Assembly (NCBI RefSeq): GCF_041714655.1
Contig: NZ_CP168219.1
Span: 496,001 to 560,000 of the forward strand
From: Pseudoroseicyclus_A sp041714655
Lineage (GTDB): Bacteria; Pseudomonadota; Alphaproteobacteria; Rhodobacterales; Rhodobacteraceae
Reading direction: 5' to 3'
DNA: 64,000 bases
Positions 54,258 to 62,554 of this stretch are shown in pieces. The translations under genes and the position numbers were made by a program. Position 1 is the stretch's first letter. Each line of letters opens with the position of its first letter. Under the pieces are notes generated by a model, which was not told the origin of the DNA, made no database searches, and saw nothing but the letters and a program-made list of their open reading frames with translations.

Positions 54258-55196
54258 TCAGGCATCGGCGAGGATGGCCCGCGCCTCTGCGACATCCTTC
54301 TGCATTTGCGCGATGAGCGGCTCGACGCCCTCGTAGGCGAGCTCGGGGCGGAGATATTCGACGAGGGCCACCGAGATATGGGCGGCATAGAGATCGCCGC
54401 GGAAGCCGAGGAGGTAGGTTTCGCAATTGGGCGCGTTGACCCCGAAGGTCGGCCGGACGCCGATCGAGGTGGCGCCGTCATATTCGCCCTCATGCGGCCC
54501 GGTCAGCACCGAGACGCGGGTCGCATAGACGCCGAAACGCGGCGGATGCAGGCCGCCGATGGCGAGATTGGCGGTGGGGAAGCCGAGTTCGCGGCCGCGC
54601 TGGTCGCCGCGGATCACCTCGCCGTCGATCCGGTGCCAGTGGCCGAGCATGGCGGCGGCGTCGCGCGGGCGGCCCTCGGTGAGCGCCTCGCGGATCGCGG
54701 TGGAGGAGACCTCCATCCCGCCGAGTTCGAGGATCGGCGCGGCGGTGACGCCGAAGCCGTAGCGCTGCCCGAGCTCGGTGAGCATGGCGATATCGCCGGC
54801 GCGGTTCTGCCCGAAGCGGAAGTCGGCGCCGACGACGACATGGCCGACGCCGAGCTGCCCGGCGAGCACGTCACGGGCGAACTCGTCGGGCGTGAGGGTG
54901 GCCAGCGCCTTGGTGAATGGGAGCTCGTAGAGGTAGTTGATGCCGATCTTCTGCAGCCGGTGCGCCCGGGTCTCGGCGTTCATCAGGCGGAAGGGCGGGG
55001 CATCGGGGGCGAAGACCTCGCGCGGATGCGGCTCGAAGGTGAGAACGCCGAGGGGCACGCCCATCCGCTCCGCCTCGTCGCGGGCGGTGTCGATCACCGA
55101 GCGGTGCCCCAGATGCACCCCGTCGAAATTGCCGATGGCGACGGCGGCGCCCCTGGCATCGTCTTCAAGATAGAGGCTGTCGCGGAAGATGCGCAT
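54258..55196 (-). CDS. ribF: Bifunctional riboflavin kinase / FMN adenylyltransferase
   Basis: This 312-residue enzyme converts riboflavin to FMN and FAD. The N-terminal nucleotidyltransferase has AIGNFDGVHLGHRSV and the segment GADFRFGQNRAGD. The C-terminal kinase domain has GELGFPTANL-like RGRELGFPTANLAIG and the ligand loop TSIGVRPTFG. It is the first gene of the operon with the YcgN protein and the aldolase; the upstream HAD gene is separated by 106 bases. No FMN riboswitch is apparent in that gap. Confidence 0.97.
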   Translation of the reverse strand: MRIFRDSLYLEDDARGAAVAIGNFDGVHLGHRSVIDTARDEAERMGVPLGVLTFEPHPREVFAPDAPPFRLMNAETRAHRLQKIGINYLYELPFTKALATLTPDEFARDVLAGQLGVGHVVVGADFRFGQNRAGDIAMLTELGQRYGFGVTAAPILELGGMEVSSTAIREALTEGRPRDAAAMLGHWHRIDGEVIRGDQRGRELGFPTANLAIGGLHPPRFGVYATRVSVLTGPHEGEYDGATSIGVRPTFGVNAPNCETYLLGFRGDLYAAHISVALVEYLRPELAYEGVEPLIAQMQKDVAEARAILADA

Positions 55197-55302
55197 GGCG
55201 AATGGCTAGCCCTGCGCGCGGGGGGGTGCAAGGGCACCCGAGCGGGTGCCCCTTGCGTCACCGGGGCCGGGGCGGGGGCAAGCCGGGAGCCTGCCCCCCG
55301 GT

Positions 55303-56181
55303 TCAGCGCAGGAAGCCCACCGCATAGGGGGGCGTCAGCATGGCGGTCTGCAGGAAGGCATTGAGCGCGCCGGGATCGGGCTGGCCGCCCGCCGGCGTCT
55401 CGGTCTCCTCCGCGGCGAGGCCGCCGGTGATGTAGAGGCAGTCGAGATCCTCGCCGAGCGCCCCGGCGATATCCGTCGCGATCCCGTCGCCGATGGCGAT
55501 GATGCGCCCGTCGGAGGGCAGGTCGCCCAGCGCGGCGAGCCGGCGGCGGGCGAGGTCGTAGATGGGCGGATGCGGCTTGCCGAAGTAGAGGCTGGTGCCG
55601 CCCATGTCTTCATAGAGCTGCGCGACGGCGCCGGCGCAATATTCGCGCTGATCTCCCCGGTCGACGACGATGTCGGGATTGGCGCAGAGGAGCTTGAGCC
55701 CCTTCGTCTTGGCGAGAAGGAGCTGGGGGCGGAGCGTGGCGGGCTCGGCGAAAGGGTCGAACGGCCCGCAGCAGACGATGCCCTCCGCCTCTTCGAGGGG
55801 GACGGTGGTGATCGGCGCGGGGTCGGTGATGACCTCCATCGGCTCGAAGAAGGTCTCGTCCTTCTCCTCGCCCATGAACCAGACCTTGGTGCCGACGACG
55901 CCCTCGAACATCGCGGCGCGGGCGCTGTCGCCGGAGGTGGCGATCGTGTCCCAGGCGTCGTCCGGGATGCCGAGCGCGGCGATCTGCTTGGCGACATGGG
56001 CGCGGGGACGGGGGGCATTGGTGAGGAGGACGACCTTGCCGCCCTGCCGGCGGAAGCCTCTCATCGCGGCCACCGCCTCGGGATAGGCTTCGACGCCGTT
56101 GTGCATGCAGCCCCAGAGGTCGACGAAAGCGGCGGCATAGCGCTCCGATATCTCTTCAAAGCGCGCGATGATCTCGGTCAT
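55303..56181 (-). CDS. HAD-type sugar-phosphatase-like protein (TIGR01459 family)
   Basis: This 292-residue protein resembles the NagD-like class IIA HAD phosphatases. Motif I is FVDLWGCMHNG, which lacks the second Asp of the classical DxD. LLTNAPRPR is motif II, LYFGKPHPPIYDLA motif III, and IAIGDGIATDIAGA motif IV. Loss of the second Asp suggests altered or weak phosphatase activity. The ATG 56181 start gives the family N-terminus; upstream open sequence is low complexity. Confidence 0.85.
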   Translation of the reverse strand: MTEIIARFEEISERYAAAFVDLWGCMHNGVEAYPEAVAAMRGFRRQGGKVVLLTNAPRPRAHVAKQIAALGIPDDAWDTIATSGDSARAAMFEGVVGTKVWFMGEEKDETFFEPMEVITDPAPITTVPLEEAEGIVCCGPFDPFAEPATLRPQLLLAKTKGLKLLCANPDIVVDRGDQREYCAGAVAQLYEDMGGTSLYFGKPHPPIYDLARRRLAALGDLPSDGRIIAIGDGIATDIAGALGEDLDCLYITGGLAAEETETPAGGQPDPGALNAFLQTAMLTPPYAVGFLR

Positions 56182-56540
56182 GGGGGCTCCTTCACTGGCC
56201 GGGCGGACATAGCTGGAACGCAAAGGCAGGGCCAGCGTTCCGGCCGCCGCCCGGGCACGCTCCCACCCCCCCACCCCGCGCGCCCGGGCAGCGGCCTGTG
56301 TGGGGGGCGTTGAGGGCGGGGCGCGCGGCTGTCTGCCGCGCGAGGTTTTTGAGCAAGGACGAGTGGCCCGGCCCGCAGGCGAGGGGCACGGGTTGCGGCG
56401 GCGGGGGAGGGGGCCTAGCTTGGGCGGGCCCGCCGGCATCTGGCCGGCCTCCTCCCCCTTGCCGCGCAAGACCCGCGCGACGACATCTTCGCCGCCGCCC
56501 GGGGCCGAGCCCGGGGGGCGGGCCGTCCGAAAGGCGTTCC
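56182..56540. other. Intergenic stretch between the divergent HAD and MFS genes
   Basis: This 359-base stretch separates two divergent start codons. It is extremely GC-rich and contains a reduced copy of the CTGTCTG repeat (GCGCGCGGCTGTCTGCCGCGCG with GAGCAAGGAC, 56320-56361). I see no further gene and no clear promoter, although both genes must be expressed from here. Confidence 0.6.
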
Positions 56541-57725
56541 ATGCTCTCTCTCCTGCGCGATCCGCGCGCCATCGGCCTGCTGCTGGCCGCCACGCTCACG
56601 ATCCTCTCCAACCAGATCATCAGCCCCTCGCTGCCCGGCATCGGCGCCCATTTCGACGGGCTGCCCCATGCCGACCTGATGGCGCGGATGCTGGTCACCG
56701 CGCCCTCTCTGCTGGTGGCGATCCTAGCGCCCTTCGCCGGCTGGCTGGCCGACCGCTTCGGGCGGCGGCGGCAGCTTCTGATCGGCATCGTGCTCTTCGC
56801 CGTCGCCGGCTCCGGGGGGCTCTGGCTGCCGACGCTGCCGCTCATCCTCGCCAGCCGGATGGTGCTGGGCGTCGGCGTGGCGCTGATCATGACGGCGCAG
56901 ACGGCGCTGATCGGCGATTACTTCCATGGAGAGCGGCGCGGCCAGTTCATGGGCGTGCAGATCGCCGCGACGAATTTCGCGGGCTTCGTCTTTCTGCTCA
57001 TCGCCGGCGCCATCGCCGGGATCTCGCCCTTCGCGCCCTTCGTCATCTATCTGGTCGCGCTCCTTTATCTGCCGGTGCTCTGGGCCGTTTTGCCCGAGCC
57101 GCCGAAGGGCGAGGAGCAGGAGCGGCGGGACCCCGCCGAGGCCGGTGAGCGCGGCTGGGGGCTGCTCCTCGGCGTCGTGATCCTGCTGGCGGGGTTCAAC
57201 TTCCTGACCTTCTACATGCTGCCGACGCAGATGCCCTATTTCCTCCCCACCATCGGCCATGACGCGCCGGCGGATGCCGCGCGGCTGGTGGCGGGTGTGA
57301 CGCTCTTCGGCGGGATCTCGTCGCTCGCCTACGGGCGGGTCCGGGCGCGGCTCGGGCGGGCGCTGACGCCGACCATCGGCTTTGCGCTCTTCGCGCTGGG
57401 CTTCGGGCTCTTCGGGCTTGCGGAGGGCTATGGGACGGTGCTGGCCGGCGGCGTGCTCCTCGGCCTCGCGGCGGGGCTGGTCTGGCCGACCTTCCTGTCG
57501 GTGGCGCTCGACGTGGTGCCGGCGCATCGGCGCGGGCTGGCGGCGGGGGCGGTGACGACGAGCGTCTTCCTCGGCCAGTTCCTGTCGCCGATCGTCAGCC
57601 AGCCGCTGATCGGCGCCCTCGGCTATGCCGGGACCTTCGAGGTCATGGCTGCGGTGCTGGCGGCCATGGCGCTGGTGGTGCTCGTGACCTTCCGCGAGCG
57701 GCCAGCGGTGGTGGCGACGGTTTGA
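56541..57725 (+). CDS. MFS transporter
   Basis: This 394-residue 12-helix major facilitator begins LLAATLTILSNQIISPSLPG. The motif A loop is FAGWLADRFGRRRQLL, and the second-half counterpart SSLAYGRVRARLGRAL is weaker. The pattern is that of drug/proton antiporters or small-molecule exporters. The substrate is not deducible. ATG 56541 is chosen because it starts directly before helix 1 with GAAAGGCG upstream; the longer open frame is repeat-derived. Confidence 0.88.
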   Translation: MLSLLRDPRAIGLLLAATLTILSNQIISPSLPGIGAHFDGLPHADLMARMLVTAPSLLVAILAPFAGWLADRFGRRRQLLIGIVLFAVAGSGGLWLPTLPLILASRMVLGVGVALIMTAQTALIGDYFHGERRGQFMGVQIAATNFAGFVFLLIAGAIAGISPFAPFVIYLVALLYLPVLWAVLPEPPKGEEQERRDPAEAGERGWGLLLGVVILLAGFNFLTFYMLPTQMPYFLPTIGHDAPADAARLVAGVTLFGGISSLAYGRVRARLGRALTPTIGFALFALGFGLFGLAEGYGTVLAGGVLLGLAAGLVWPTFLSVALDVVPAHRRGLAAGAVTTSVFLGQFLSPIVSQPLIGALGYAGTFEVMAAVLAAMALVVLVTFRERPAVVATV

Positions 57726-57738
57726 GGGGGGCGTTGGT

Positions 57739-57761
57739 GGCGGGCTGAAGCCCGCCATACG
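57739..57761 (+). repeat. REP-like palindrome, GGGCTGAAGCCC variant (copy 9)
   Basis: GGCGGGCTGAAGCCCGCC followed by ATACG, 14 bases after the MFS stop. It is the compensated variant also seen at 22093. Confidence 0.75.
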
Positions 57762-57789
57762 CGGGGCCGATGCCGGTCGCCCCGAAAGG

Positions 57790-57813
57790 CGTAGGGTGGG
57801 TTTTCAACCCACC
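57790..57813 (-). repeat. REP-like palindrome (copy 10)
   Basis: CGTAGGGTGGGTT and AACCCACC, 48 bases before element copy E. Confidence 0.85.
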
Positions 57814-57860
57814 ATGGGCGCAACATCCGTGCTTCTCCCCGCCCGGTACGCGCCGGAACG

Positions 57861-58003
57861 GCGCAGGGCGAGCGCCGGCCCGTCCCGCGGGTCGGCGCTC
57901 CGGTGAGGTCAGGCGCGACGGTGAGCGAGGGCGGGGTTGCACCATAAAGCGCCCCGCACCACCCGCAGGAGCGCCAACCCACGGGCCGGCGCTCGCCCTG
58001 CGC
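57861..58003 (+). repeat. 144-bp palindromic intergenic element, copy E
   Basis: The left arm (57861-57900) runs from GCGCAGGGCGAGCGCCGG to GTCGGCGCTC. The centre GCACCATAAAGCGC (57939-57952) is identical to copy A. The right arm (57969-58003) ends GGCGCTCGCCCTGCGC. The preceding flank CCCGCCCGGTACGCGCCGG is shared with copy A. Total span is 143 bases. It lies between the convergent MFS and pyrophosphatase genes in a 468-base gap that consists almost wholly of repeats. Confidence 0.88.
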
Positions 58004-58034
58004 GGCGAGGGGTGCGCGAGGTGGAGAGGGGGGT

Positions 58035-58058
58035 GTCGGGCTGAAGCCCGGCCTACGG
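58035..58058 (+). repeat. REP-like palindrome, GGGCTGAAGCCC variant (copy 11)
   Basis: GTCGGGCTGAAGCCCGGC followed by CTACGG. Confidence 0.7.
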
Positions 58059-58085
58059 GTCTCGGATGCCGGTAGCTTCGATAGG

Positions 58086-58109
58086 CGTAGGGTGGGTTTG
58101 TAACCCACC
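58086..58109 (-). repeat. REP-like palindrome (copy 12)
   Basis: CGTAGGGTGGGTT-TGT-AACCCACC. It is identical in sequence to the copy at 22188-22211. Confidence 0.85.
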
Positions 58110-58164
58110 ATTCGTGCAACCCTCGTGCTTCGGCCCCGCCTTGCGCGAAAAGGGAGAGGGGGAA

Positions 58165-58183
58165 GGTGGGTTTGAAACCCACC
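58165..58183 (+). repeat. REP-like palindrome (copy 13, shorter)
   Basis: GGTGGGTTTGAAACCCACC without the CTACG tail, 11 bases before the pyrophosphatase stop. Confidence 0.7.
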
Positions 58184-58193
58184 CCCCCGAAAA

Positions 58194-59111
58194 TCAGACC
58201 GCGAGCTGCGGGATGATCTGCTTCTTGCGGCTCATGATGCCGGGGAGGACGACGCTGTCGCCCGTCACCGTCGCGCCGAAGCTCTTCTCCGCCACACTCT
58301 TCACGAGGTCGTTCGGCACCAGCAGCGTCGCCTCTTCCTTCAGGATGTCGACGACGAAGAGCAGCACCTGATCGACGCCGTCCTCGGCGGCGACGGTGCC
58401 CATGCTCTCCATCAGGCTGGCCTTCCGGTCGAGGACGATCCCCGGCGAAGTCGTCTCGAGCACGCTCACCCGGAAGCTGGTCCCCCCCACCGCATATTCC
58501 TTGGAATCCATCCGCAGGAGCTCGGCATCCGAGAAGGCGGAGACGTCGCTCTTGGCGGCGAACATCTCGGCGGCATAGTCGGGGATCGAGATCCCGAGCT
58601 CGCCCGCCAGCTTTTCCGCCAGCGCCCGGTCCTGCTCCGTCGTCGTCGGCGAGCGGAATTCCAGCGTGTCGGAGAGGATGCAGGAGAGCATCAGCCCCTT
58701 GATCTCGTCCGGCATGTCGCCGGCATTGGGGCCCATGAGGTTGTGCATGATCGTCGCCGTGCAGGCGAGCGGCTTGATCGTGATGTCGATCGGCGCCTTC
58801 GTCTCGATGCCGCCCGTCAGCTTGTGGTGGTCGATGATCTGGACGAGCGAGGCCTCGTTGATCCCCTCCGGCAGCTCGGCCGGGTTGTTGGTGTCGACGA
58901 TGACGATGTCATGGCCGTCCATCCCCTCGAGGAGCGGCGGCTCGTCCACACCCCAGCGCTGGAGCACGAAGGCCGCCTCGGTGTTCGGCTTGCCGAGAAG
59001 CCGCGCCTCGGCCGGGGTGCCCCGATGCGACGAGAGATACCAGGCCCAGATCAGCGGCGAGCCGGTGGAATCGGTATCGGGAGATTTGTGGCCGAAAACG
59101 AGCGTGGTCAT
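58194..59111 (-). CDS. ppaC: Manganese-dependent inorganic pyrophosphatase (DHH family)
   Basis: This 305-residue family II pyrophosphatase hydrolyses PPi to phosphate. GHKSPDTDSTGSPLIWAW is the N-terminal metal site, IVDTNNPAE holds a bridging Asp, and QIIDHHKLTGG is the DHH motif. The C-terminal DHHA2 domain ends with GIMSRKKQIIPQL, whose SRKKQ binds the substrate. ATG 59111 gives the family start; the longer open frame upstream is a shadow of the TraB-like gene. Confidence 0.95.
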   Translation of the reverse strand: MTTLVFGHKSPDTDSTGSPLIWAWYLSSHRGTPAEARLLGKPNTEAAFVLQRWGVDEPPLLEGMDGHDIVIVDTNNPAELPEGINEASLVQIIDHHKLTGGIETKAPIDITIKPLACTATIMHNLMGPNAGDMPDEIKGLMLSCILSDTLEFRSPTTTEQDRALAEKLAGELGISIPDYAAEMFAAKSDVSAFSDAELLRMDSKEYAVGGTSFRVSVLETTSPGIVLDRKASLMESMGTVAAEDGVDQVLLFVVDILKEEATLLVPNDLVKSVAEKSFGATVTGDSVVLPGIMSRKKQIIPQLAV

Positions 59112-59197
59112 GGGCGGATCCTGCGGATGGTGGAAAGGGTCGCCGGCCTTATAGGTGGGGGGGCGGGGGCTGTCACGGGGGGCGGCGCCCGCCGGGG

Positions 59198-60190
59198 TCA
59201 GGGCGGCGGCGTGACGGTCCAGCCGGCCGCCTCCAGCCCGCGCAGCACCCCGCGCTCGCCCGGCAGATGCGCGGCGCCGACGGCGACGAAGGTCTTGGCG
59301 TTGGCCTCGCCGGCCGCGATGATGTGGGGCAGCCAGTCCTCGTTGCGGCCGTAGAGCAGCGCCTCCTCGGCGGCGGCGTTGACGGCGAGCGCCTCTTCGA
59401 GGTCGATGCCCGGCGACATCTCGGCCGAGAGCGCGGTCAGCGCCATGATCTCGCCGATGCGCTCGTCGAAATAGAGCTCGAGGGTCGCATTGAAGAGCTG
59501 CTGCTGCATCTCGGGCGGCTGGAGCGACAGACGGAGCATGTCGAGCTCCTGGCTGTCGTCCGCCTCGGCGACGATCCGCAGGAGCGTGTCCCAGGGCTCG
59601 AGCGCGCGCACCTCGATGCCCTCGGCCGTCGCCCGGTCCATCAGCCGGTGATCCAGCCCGCCGTCGCCGCCATCCGGCGGCAGGCAGGGCGGGGCGGAAA
59701 GGGTGAGGACGAGAAACCACGGCTCCACCCGCGCCGCAAAGGCGGGGGGGATGCCGCGCGCCTCGGCGGCGGCGGAAAGCGCCGCCCAGGTCTCGGCATC
59801 GAGCCGCGCCTCGAGATCGGGGCCGTCGGTGACGAGCATCCGCTCCGGCTCGGCGGTCAGCACCTCGCGCATCTCCGCCTCCTCCGTCCGCGTCATCTCG
59901 AAGAGCGCGAGGTCGGAGCCGTGCATGACGCGGGCGAGATGCGTGAAGAGCGCGTCCGACCGCGGGTCGGGCAGGTGCATCGTGCCGGCGAGGATGATCC
60001 GGTGGCCGTCCTTGTCGGCCCGCCAGAGGATGCCGTCGCCATAGGGAATCTCGGCCGCCATGGCCGCGAGGCGGTCGCGCTCGCCGGCGCTCATGGTGCT
60101 GAGAAGGTCGGGCGCGTCGCAGGCGGCGGCGGCCGGCTGGGCCGCGAGGGCGGCGAGAAGCGAGAGGGCGGCGGTCAGGCGGCGGAGCAT
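59198..60190 (-). CDS. TraB/GumN family protein
   Basis: This 330-residue protein has a signal peptide ending near AAQPAAAA. ILAGTMHLPDPR carries the GTxH motif, and TFVAVGAAHLPGERGVLRGL the C-terminal GxxH motif. Two Cys residues in the mature part could form a disulfide. The family (TraB, TIKI, GumN) comprises predicted metalloproteases; the periplasmic substrate is unknown. It lies 86 bases upstream of ppaC on the same strand and divergent from rpsU. Confidence 0.9.
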   Translation of the reverse strand: MLRRLTAALSLLAALAAQPAAAACDAPDLLSTMSAGERDRLAAMAAEIPYGDGILWRADKDGHRIILAGTMHLPDPRSDALFTHLARVMHGSDLALFEMTRTEEAEMREVLTAEPERMLVTDGPDLEARLDAETWAALSAAAEARGIPPAFAARVEPWFLVLTLSAPPCLPPDGGDGGLDHRLMDRATAEGIEVRALEPWDTLLRIVAEADDSQELDMLRLSLQPPEMQQQLFNATLELYFDERIGEIMALTALSAEMSPGIDLEEALAVNAAAEEALLYGRNEDWLPHIIAAGEANAKTFVAVGAAHLPGERGVLRGLEAAGWTVTPPP

Positions 60191-60267
60191 CGGGGGCCTC
60201 CGGGGCGTCAGGGTCGCCCCTGTCTATCAGCTCCGGCCGCCGGGGAAAGCCGCTCGCGTGGCGAGGC

Positions 60268-60296
60268 TGGACAGGTCGCGGGAAGGGCCCTATATG
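60268..60296 (+). promoter_or_regulatory. Promoter of rpsU
   Basis: TGGACA (60268-60273) and TATATG (60291-60296) are separated by exactly 17 bases, matching the sigma-70 pattern closely. It lies 52 bases before the rpsU start. The -10 box is inside a near-palindrome GGGCCCTATATGGGGCCC. Confidence 0.75.
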
Positions 60297-60348
60297 GGGC
60301 CCTCCTGCAAGATTCCGAAAATCCAGCAAGAAAGGTGGTGACACCCAC

Positions 60349-60555
60349 ATGCAGGTTTCCGTCCGCGACAACAACGTCGATCAGGCGCTCCGCGCCCTGA
60401 AGAAGAAGCTCCAGCGCGAAGGCGTCTTCCGTGAGATGAAGCTCCGGCAGCATTTCGAGAAGCCTTCCGAGAAGAAGGCGCGCGAGAAGGCCGAGGCGAT
60501 CCGCCGCCAGCGCAAGCTCGCCCGCAAGAAGCTGCAGCGCGAAGGTCTGCTCTAA
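60349..60555 (+). CDS. rpsU: 30S ribosomal protein S21
   Basis: This 68-residue, strongly basic ribosomal protein joins the 30S subunit near the anti-Shine-Dalgarno end of 16S rRNA. VRDNNVDQALRALKKKLQRE and LRQHFEKPSEKKAREKAEA are characteristic, and the C-terminal KKLQREGLL matches alphaproteobacterial S21. A perfect promoter-like element and an AAAGGTGGTGA ribosome site precede it, and a hairpin terminator follows, so it is a monocistronic unit. Confidence 0.97.
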   Translation: MQVSVRDNNVDQALRALKKKLQREGVFREMKLRQHFEKPSEKKAREKAEAIRRQRKLARKKLQREGLL

Positions 60556-60590
60556 GCAGGCGTTCCCTTCCGGCAACGGTAGAGTTGACG

Positions 60591-60616
60591 ACCCCCGTGG
60601 CGATGGCCTCGGGGGT
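60591..60616 (+). terminator. Rho-independent terminator of rpsU
   Basis: ACCCCCG and CGGGGGT flank a 12-base loop and are followed by TTGTCGTTTT, 36 bases after the rpsU stop. Confidence 0.8.
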
Positions 60617-60645
60617 TTGTCGTTTTGGGGGGCGCCGTTCGGCGC

Positions 60646-61362
60646 CTAGCCCGCGCCCGCCTCGATCGCCGCCACCAGCCGGGCGCGCGCCGGGGGGAGC
60701 GCGTGGTCGGTGCTGGCGAGGAGCCGGTGCTCGATGAACCAGCCGGTGGTACCGAGCGCCCGGGCGATCTCGTCCGGCCCGCCGTTGCCCTGCCCCAGCA
60801 GCACCGCCGGCAGGGGCAGGAGACGCGGCGCGTAATCGCCGGCCCCCTCGCGGCTCACCGCGCGGCCGGACGTGGGGGAGACATAGGCGAGCCCCTCCGT
60901 CGCCCCTGTGACGGCGCAGGCCGAGAGGTCGAGCCCGAAGCCCATCTCGTCCAGCAGCGCCCGCTCCCATTGCAGATAGGCGAGGGGGAAGAGCGGGTCG
61001 GCCGCCATGCCGATCAGCGCCATGGTCTGCGCATAGAGCCCCGGGTGCGGGTCCCGCTCCGGCAGAGTGACGGAGAGGAGCGCGCAGATGGCGCTCACCC
61101 CGGCCCCGGCGAGCCGCGAGGCCAGCGCCGGCGAGGCGCCCTTCGGCTCGAAGGTGAAGCTGCCGAGATGCTCGGAGAGCCGCGCTCGCCAGGTGAGGTC
61201 GAGGGTGTTCCCCGGCTGCAGATGCGGCCGGGCCTTCCGCGAGATGCCGCCGCGCACGAGCCCGGCATGGCGCCCGTGTTCGGCGCACATCACCTCGACG
61301 AGCGCCGCCGTCTCGCCATGCGGCCGCACCGAGAGCACGAAACCTTCATCCCGCCATTCCAT
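60646..61362 (-). CDS. recO: DNA repair protein RecO
   Basis: This 238-residue recombination mediator helps load RecA onto SSB-coated gaps with RecF and RecR. The N-terminal OB fold reads MEWRDEGFVLSVRPHGETAA, and LVRGGISRKARPHLQPGN follows. The helical C-terminal part holds YLQWERALLDEMGFGLDLSACAVTG in the position of the zinc-binding region, with only one Cys retained. ATG 61362 matches family N-termini; an ATG three codons earlier is possible. It shares the strand with, but does not adjoin, era. Confidence 0.92.
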   Translation of the reverse strand: MEWRDEGFVLSVRPHGETAALVEVMCAEHGRHAGLVRGGISRKARPHLQPGNTLDLTWRARLSEHLGSFTFEPKGASPALASRLAGAGVSAICALLSVTLPERDPHPGLYAQTMALIGMAADPLFPLAYLQWERALLDEMGFGLDLSACAVTGATEGLAYVSPTSGRAVSREGAGDYAPRLLPLPAVLLGQGNGGPDEIARALGTTGWFIEHRLLASTDHALPPARARLVAAIEAGAG

Positions 61363-61533
61363 GGGCCGCATCATCCGCCGCCCCGCCGCCGCCGTCCAGC
61401 GCTCCCCTGCCTTTGCGCCTTTCCGCCCGCGCCGCTCCCCCCGGGCGCTCCGGCCTGACCGGCCCCCAGACACGGCCTTTCGCTCCTCCGACGAGCGCCT
61501 CCCTCCCCCTCAATCCCCCCTGCCTCTGCCCCT

Positions 61534-61585
61534 TTCCAAATACCCTTCGGGGGGCGCGGGGGGCAGACAGCCCCCGCACCTCTCC
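61534..61585 (-). repeat. Terminator-like intergenic repeat (CTGTCTG type), variant
   Basis: AAATACCCTTCGGGGGG, then GGGGGGCAGACAGCCCCC. It is a shortened inverted version of the 12763/24520/52643 family. It lies in the leader between divergent recO and the Pr6Pr-like gene, so here it cannot be a simple 3' terminator. Confidence 0.65.
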
Positions 61586-61634
61586 GCCGCTCCCCCTGCT
61601 TGCCCGCCTCGCGCGCCCGTTGCATCACTGCCCC

Positions 61635-62261
61635 ATGACCCGCCCCGCCCGCCTTGCCGCCGCCCTCGTCGCCCTCCTCTTCCTCGCCGTCGAGGCCGTC
61701 GACATTGTTCCGGCCGTCGCGGCGGAGGGGCTGGCGGCGCTGGCCTCGCGGGCTCGGTATTTCTCGGATCTGACGATCTGGCTGGTGCTCTTCGGCTTCT
61801 GCCGCATCGCGCTCACTGGCCGGGCGCCGGGGCGGGTCTGGGCGGCGGGGATGGTGCTCTGGCTGGGGATCGTCGGCGTGGTGTTCTTCACCATCCTCGG
61901 CGGCGGCAGCGCCACCGGCTTCGACAAGGCCGTAAGCTACGCCCAGCACGCGGCGCTGCCCGTCGCCACCGCCCTTTGGTGGCTGGCCTTCGCGCCCAAG
62001 GCGGGGCTGCCCTGGAGCGCCGCCGCCCGCTGGCTCATCTGGCTCGCCGCCTATGCGGTCGTCACCATCGCGCTCGGCTTCGCCACGGGCTGGTGGCCCT
62101 ACGGGTTCCTGAACATGCCGGAGCTCGGCTGGGGCGAGTCGATCCGCAATCTCATCGGTTTCTTCGGAGCGTTCTGGCTGGCGGGGCTGGCGCTGGTCGC
62201 CCTCGCCCGGGCGCTCGGGCGCTACGAGAGGCCGTCTTCGTCCAGCAGGGTCCGGCCCTGA
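61635..62261 (+). CDS. Predicted six-helix membrane protein, Pr6Pr-like
   Basis: This 208-residue integral membrane protein has six predicted helices. ARYFSDLTIWLVLFGFCRI near the start of the second helix, SYAQHAALPVATALWWLAF with a conserved His, and TGWWPYGFLNMPELGW before the last helix resemble the Pr6Pr family of uncharacterised membrane proteins. ATG 61635 begins the first helix; the upstream open frame is repeat-derived. Its 3' end overlaps the convergent DUF1491 gene by 40 bases. Confidence 0.75.
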   Translation: MTRPARLAAALVALLFLAVEAVDIVPAVAAEGLAALASRARYFSDLTIWLVLFGFCRIALTGRAPGRVWAAGMVLWLGIVGVVFFTILGGGSATGFDKAVSYAQHAALPVATALWWLAFAPKAGLPWSAAARWLIWLAAYAVVTIALGFATGWWPYGFLNMPELGWGESIRNLIGFFGAFWLAGLALVALARALGRYERPSSSSRVRP

Positions 62262-62554
62262 CGATCCTCGATCTCGATGACCCAGAGGTCCGGATCCATG
62301 CCGCGCTGGCGGCGGGCGCTGTCGTCGACCTCCGCCTCCGGCCCCTCGGTAAGCAGCGTCCAGCCGCGGCTGTCGGTCTGGTAATCCCATGTTCGCTGGT
62401 AGAGTTTCGCGGTGCCATCGAGCAGGGCCAGCTTCACCAGCACGGCGCCGGCGGTGTCGTCGCCGCGGGCGGTGACATAGGCCGGGATGCCGGCCAGCTC
62501 GAGCCGCTTGCGGTAGGCGGCGACCCAGAGGCCGGTCGCCAGCCGCCCCTCCAT
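62222..62554 (-). CDS. DUF1491 family protein
   Basis: This 110-residue protein matches the alphaproteobacterial DUF1491 family in GLWVAAYRKRLELAGIPAYV, LVKLALLDGTAKLYQR and DPDLWVIEIEDRQGR. No function is known. Its ATG overlaps the era stop (TGATG), so it is translated with era, a linkage often seen in this group. Its 3' end overlaps the membrane-protein gene on the other strand. Confidence 0.9.
   Translation of the reverse strand: MEGRLATGLWVAAYRKRLELAGIPAYVTARGDDTAGAVLVKLALLDGTAKLYQRTWDYQTDSRGWTLLTEGPEAEVDDSARRQRGMDPDLWVIEIEDRQGRTLLDEDGLS

Noticed and set aside
58194..60374. A single 726-residue protein spanning pyrophosphatase and the TraB region.
   Set aside because: The pyrophosphatase frame stays open upstream of its ATG by chance; the region is coded in another frame by the TraB/GumN protein with its own signal peptide.
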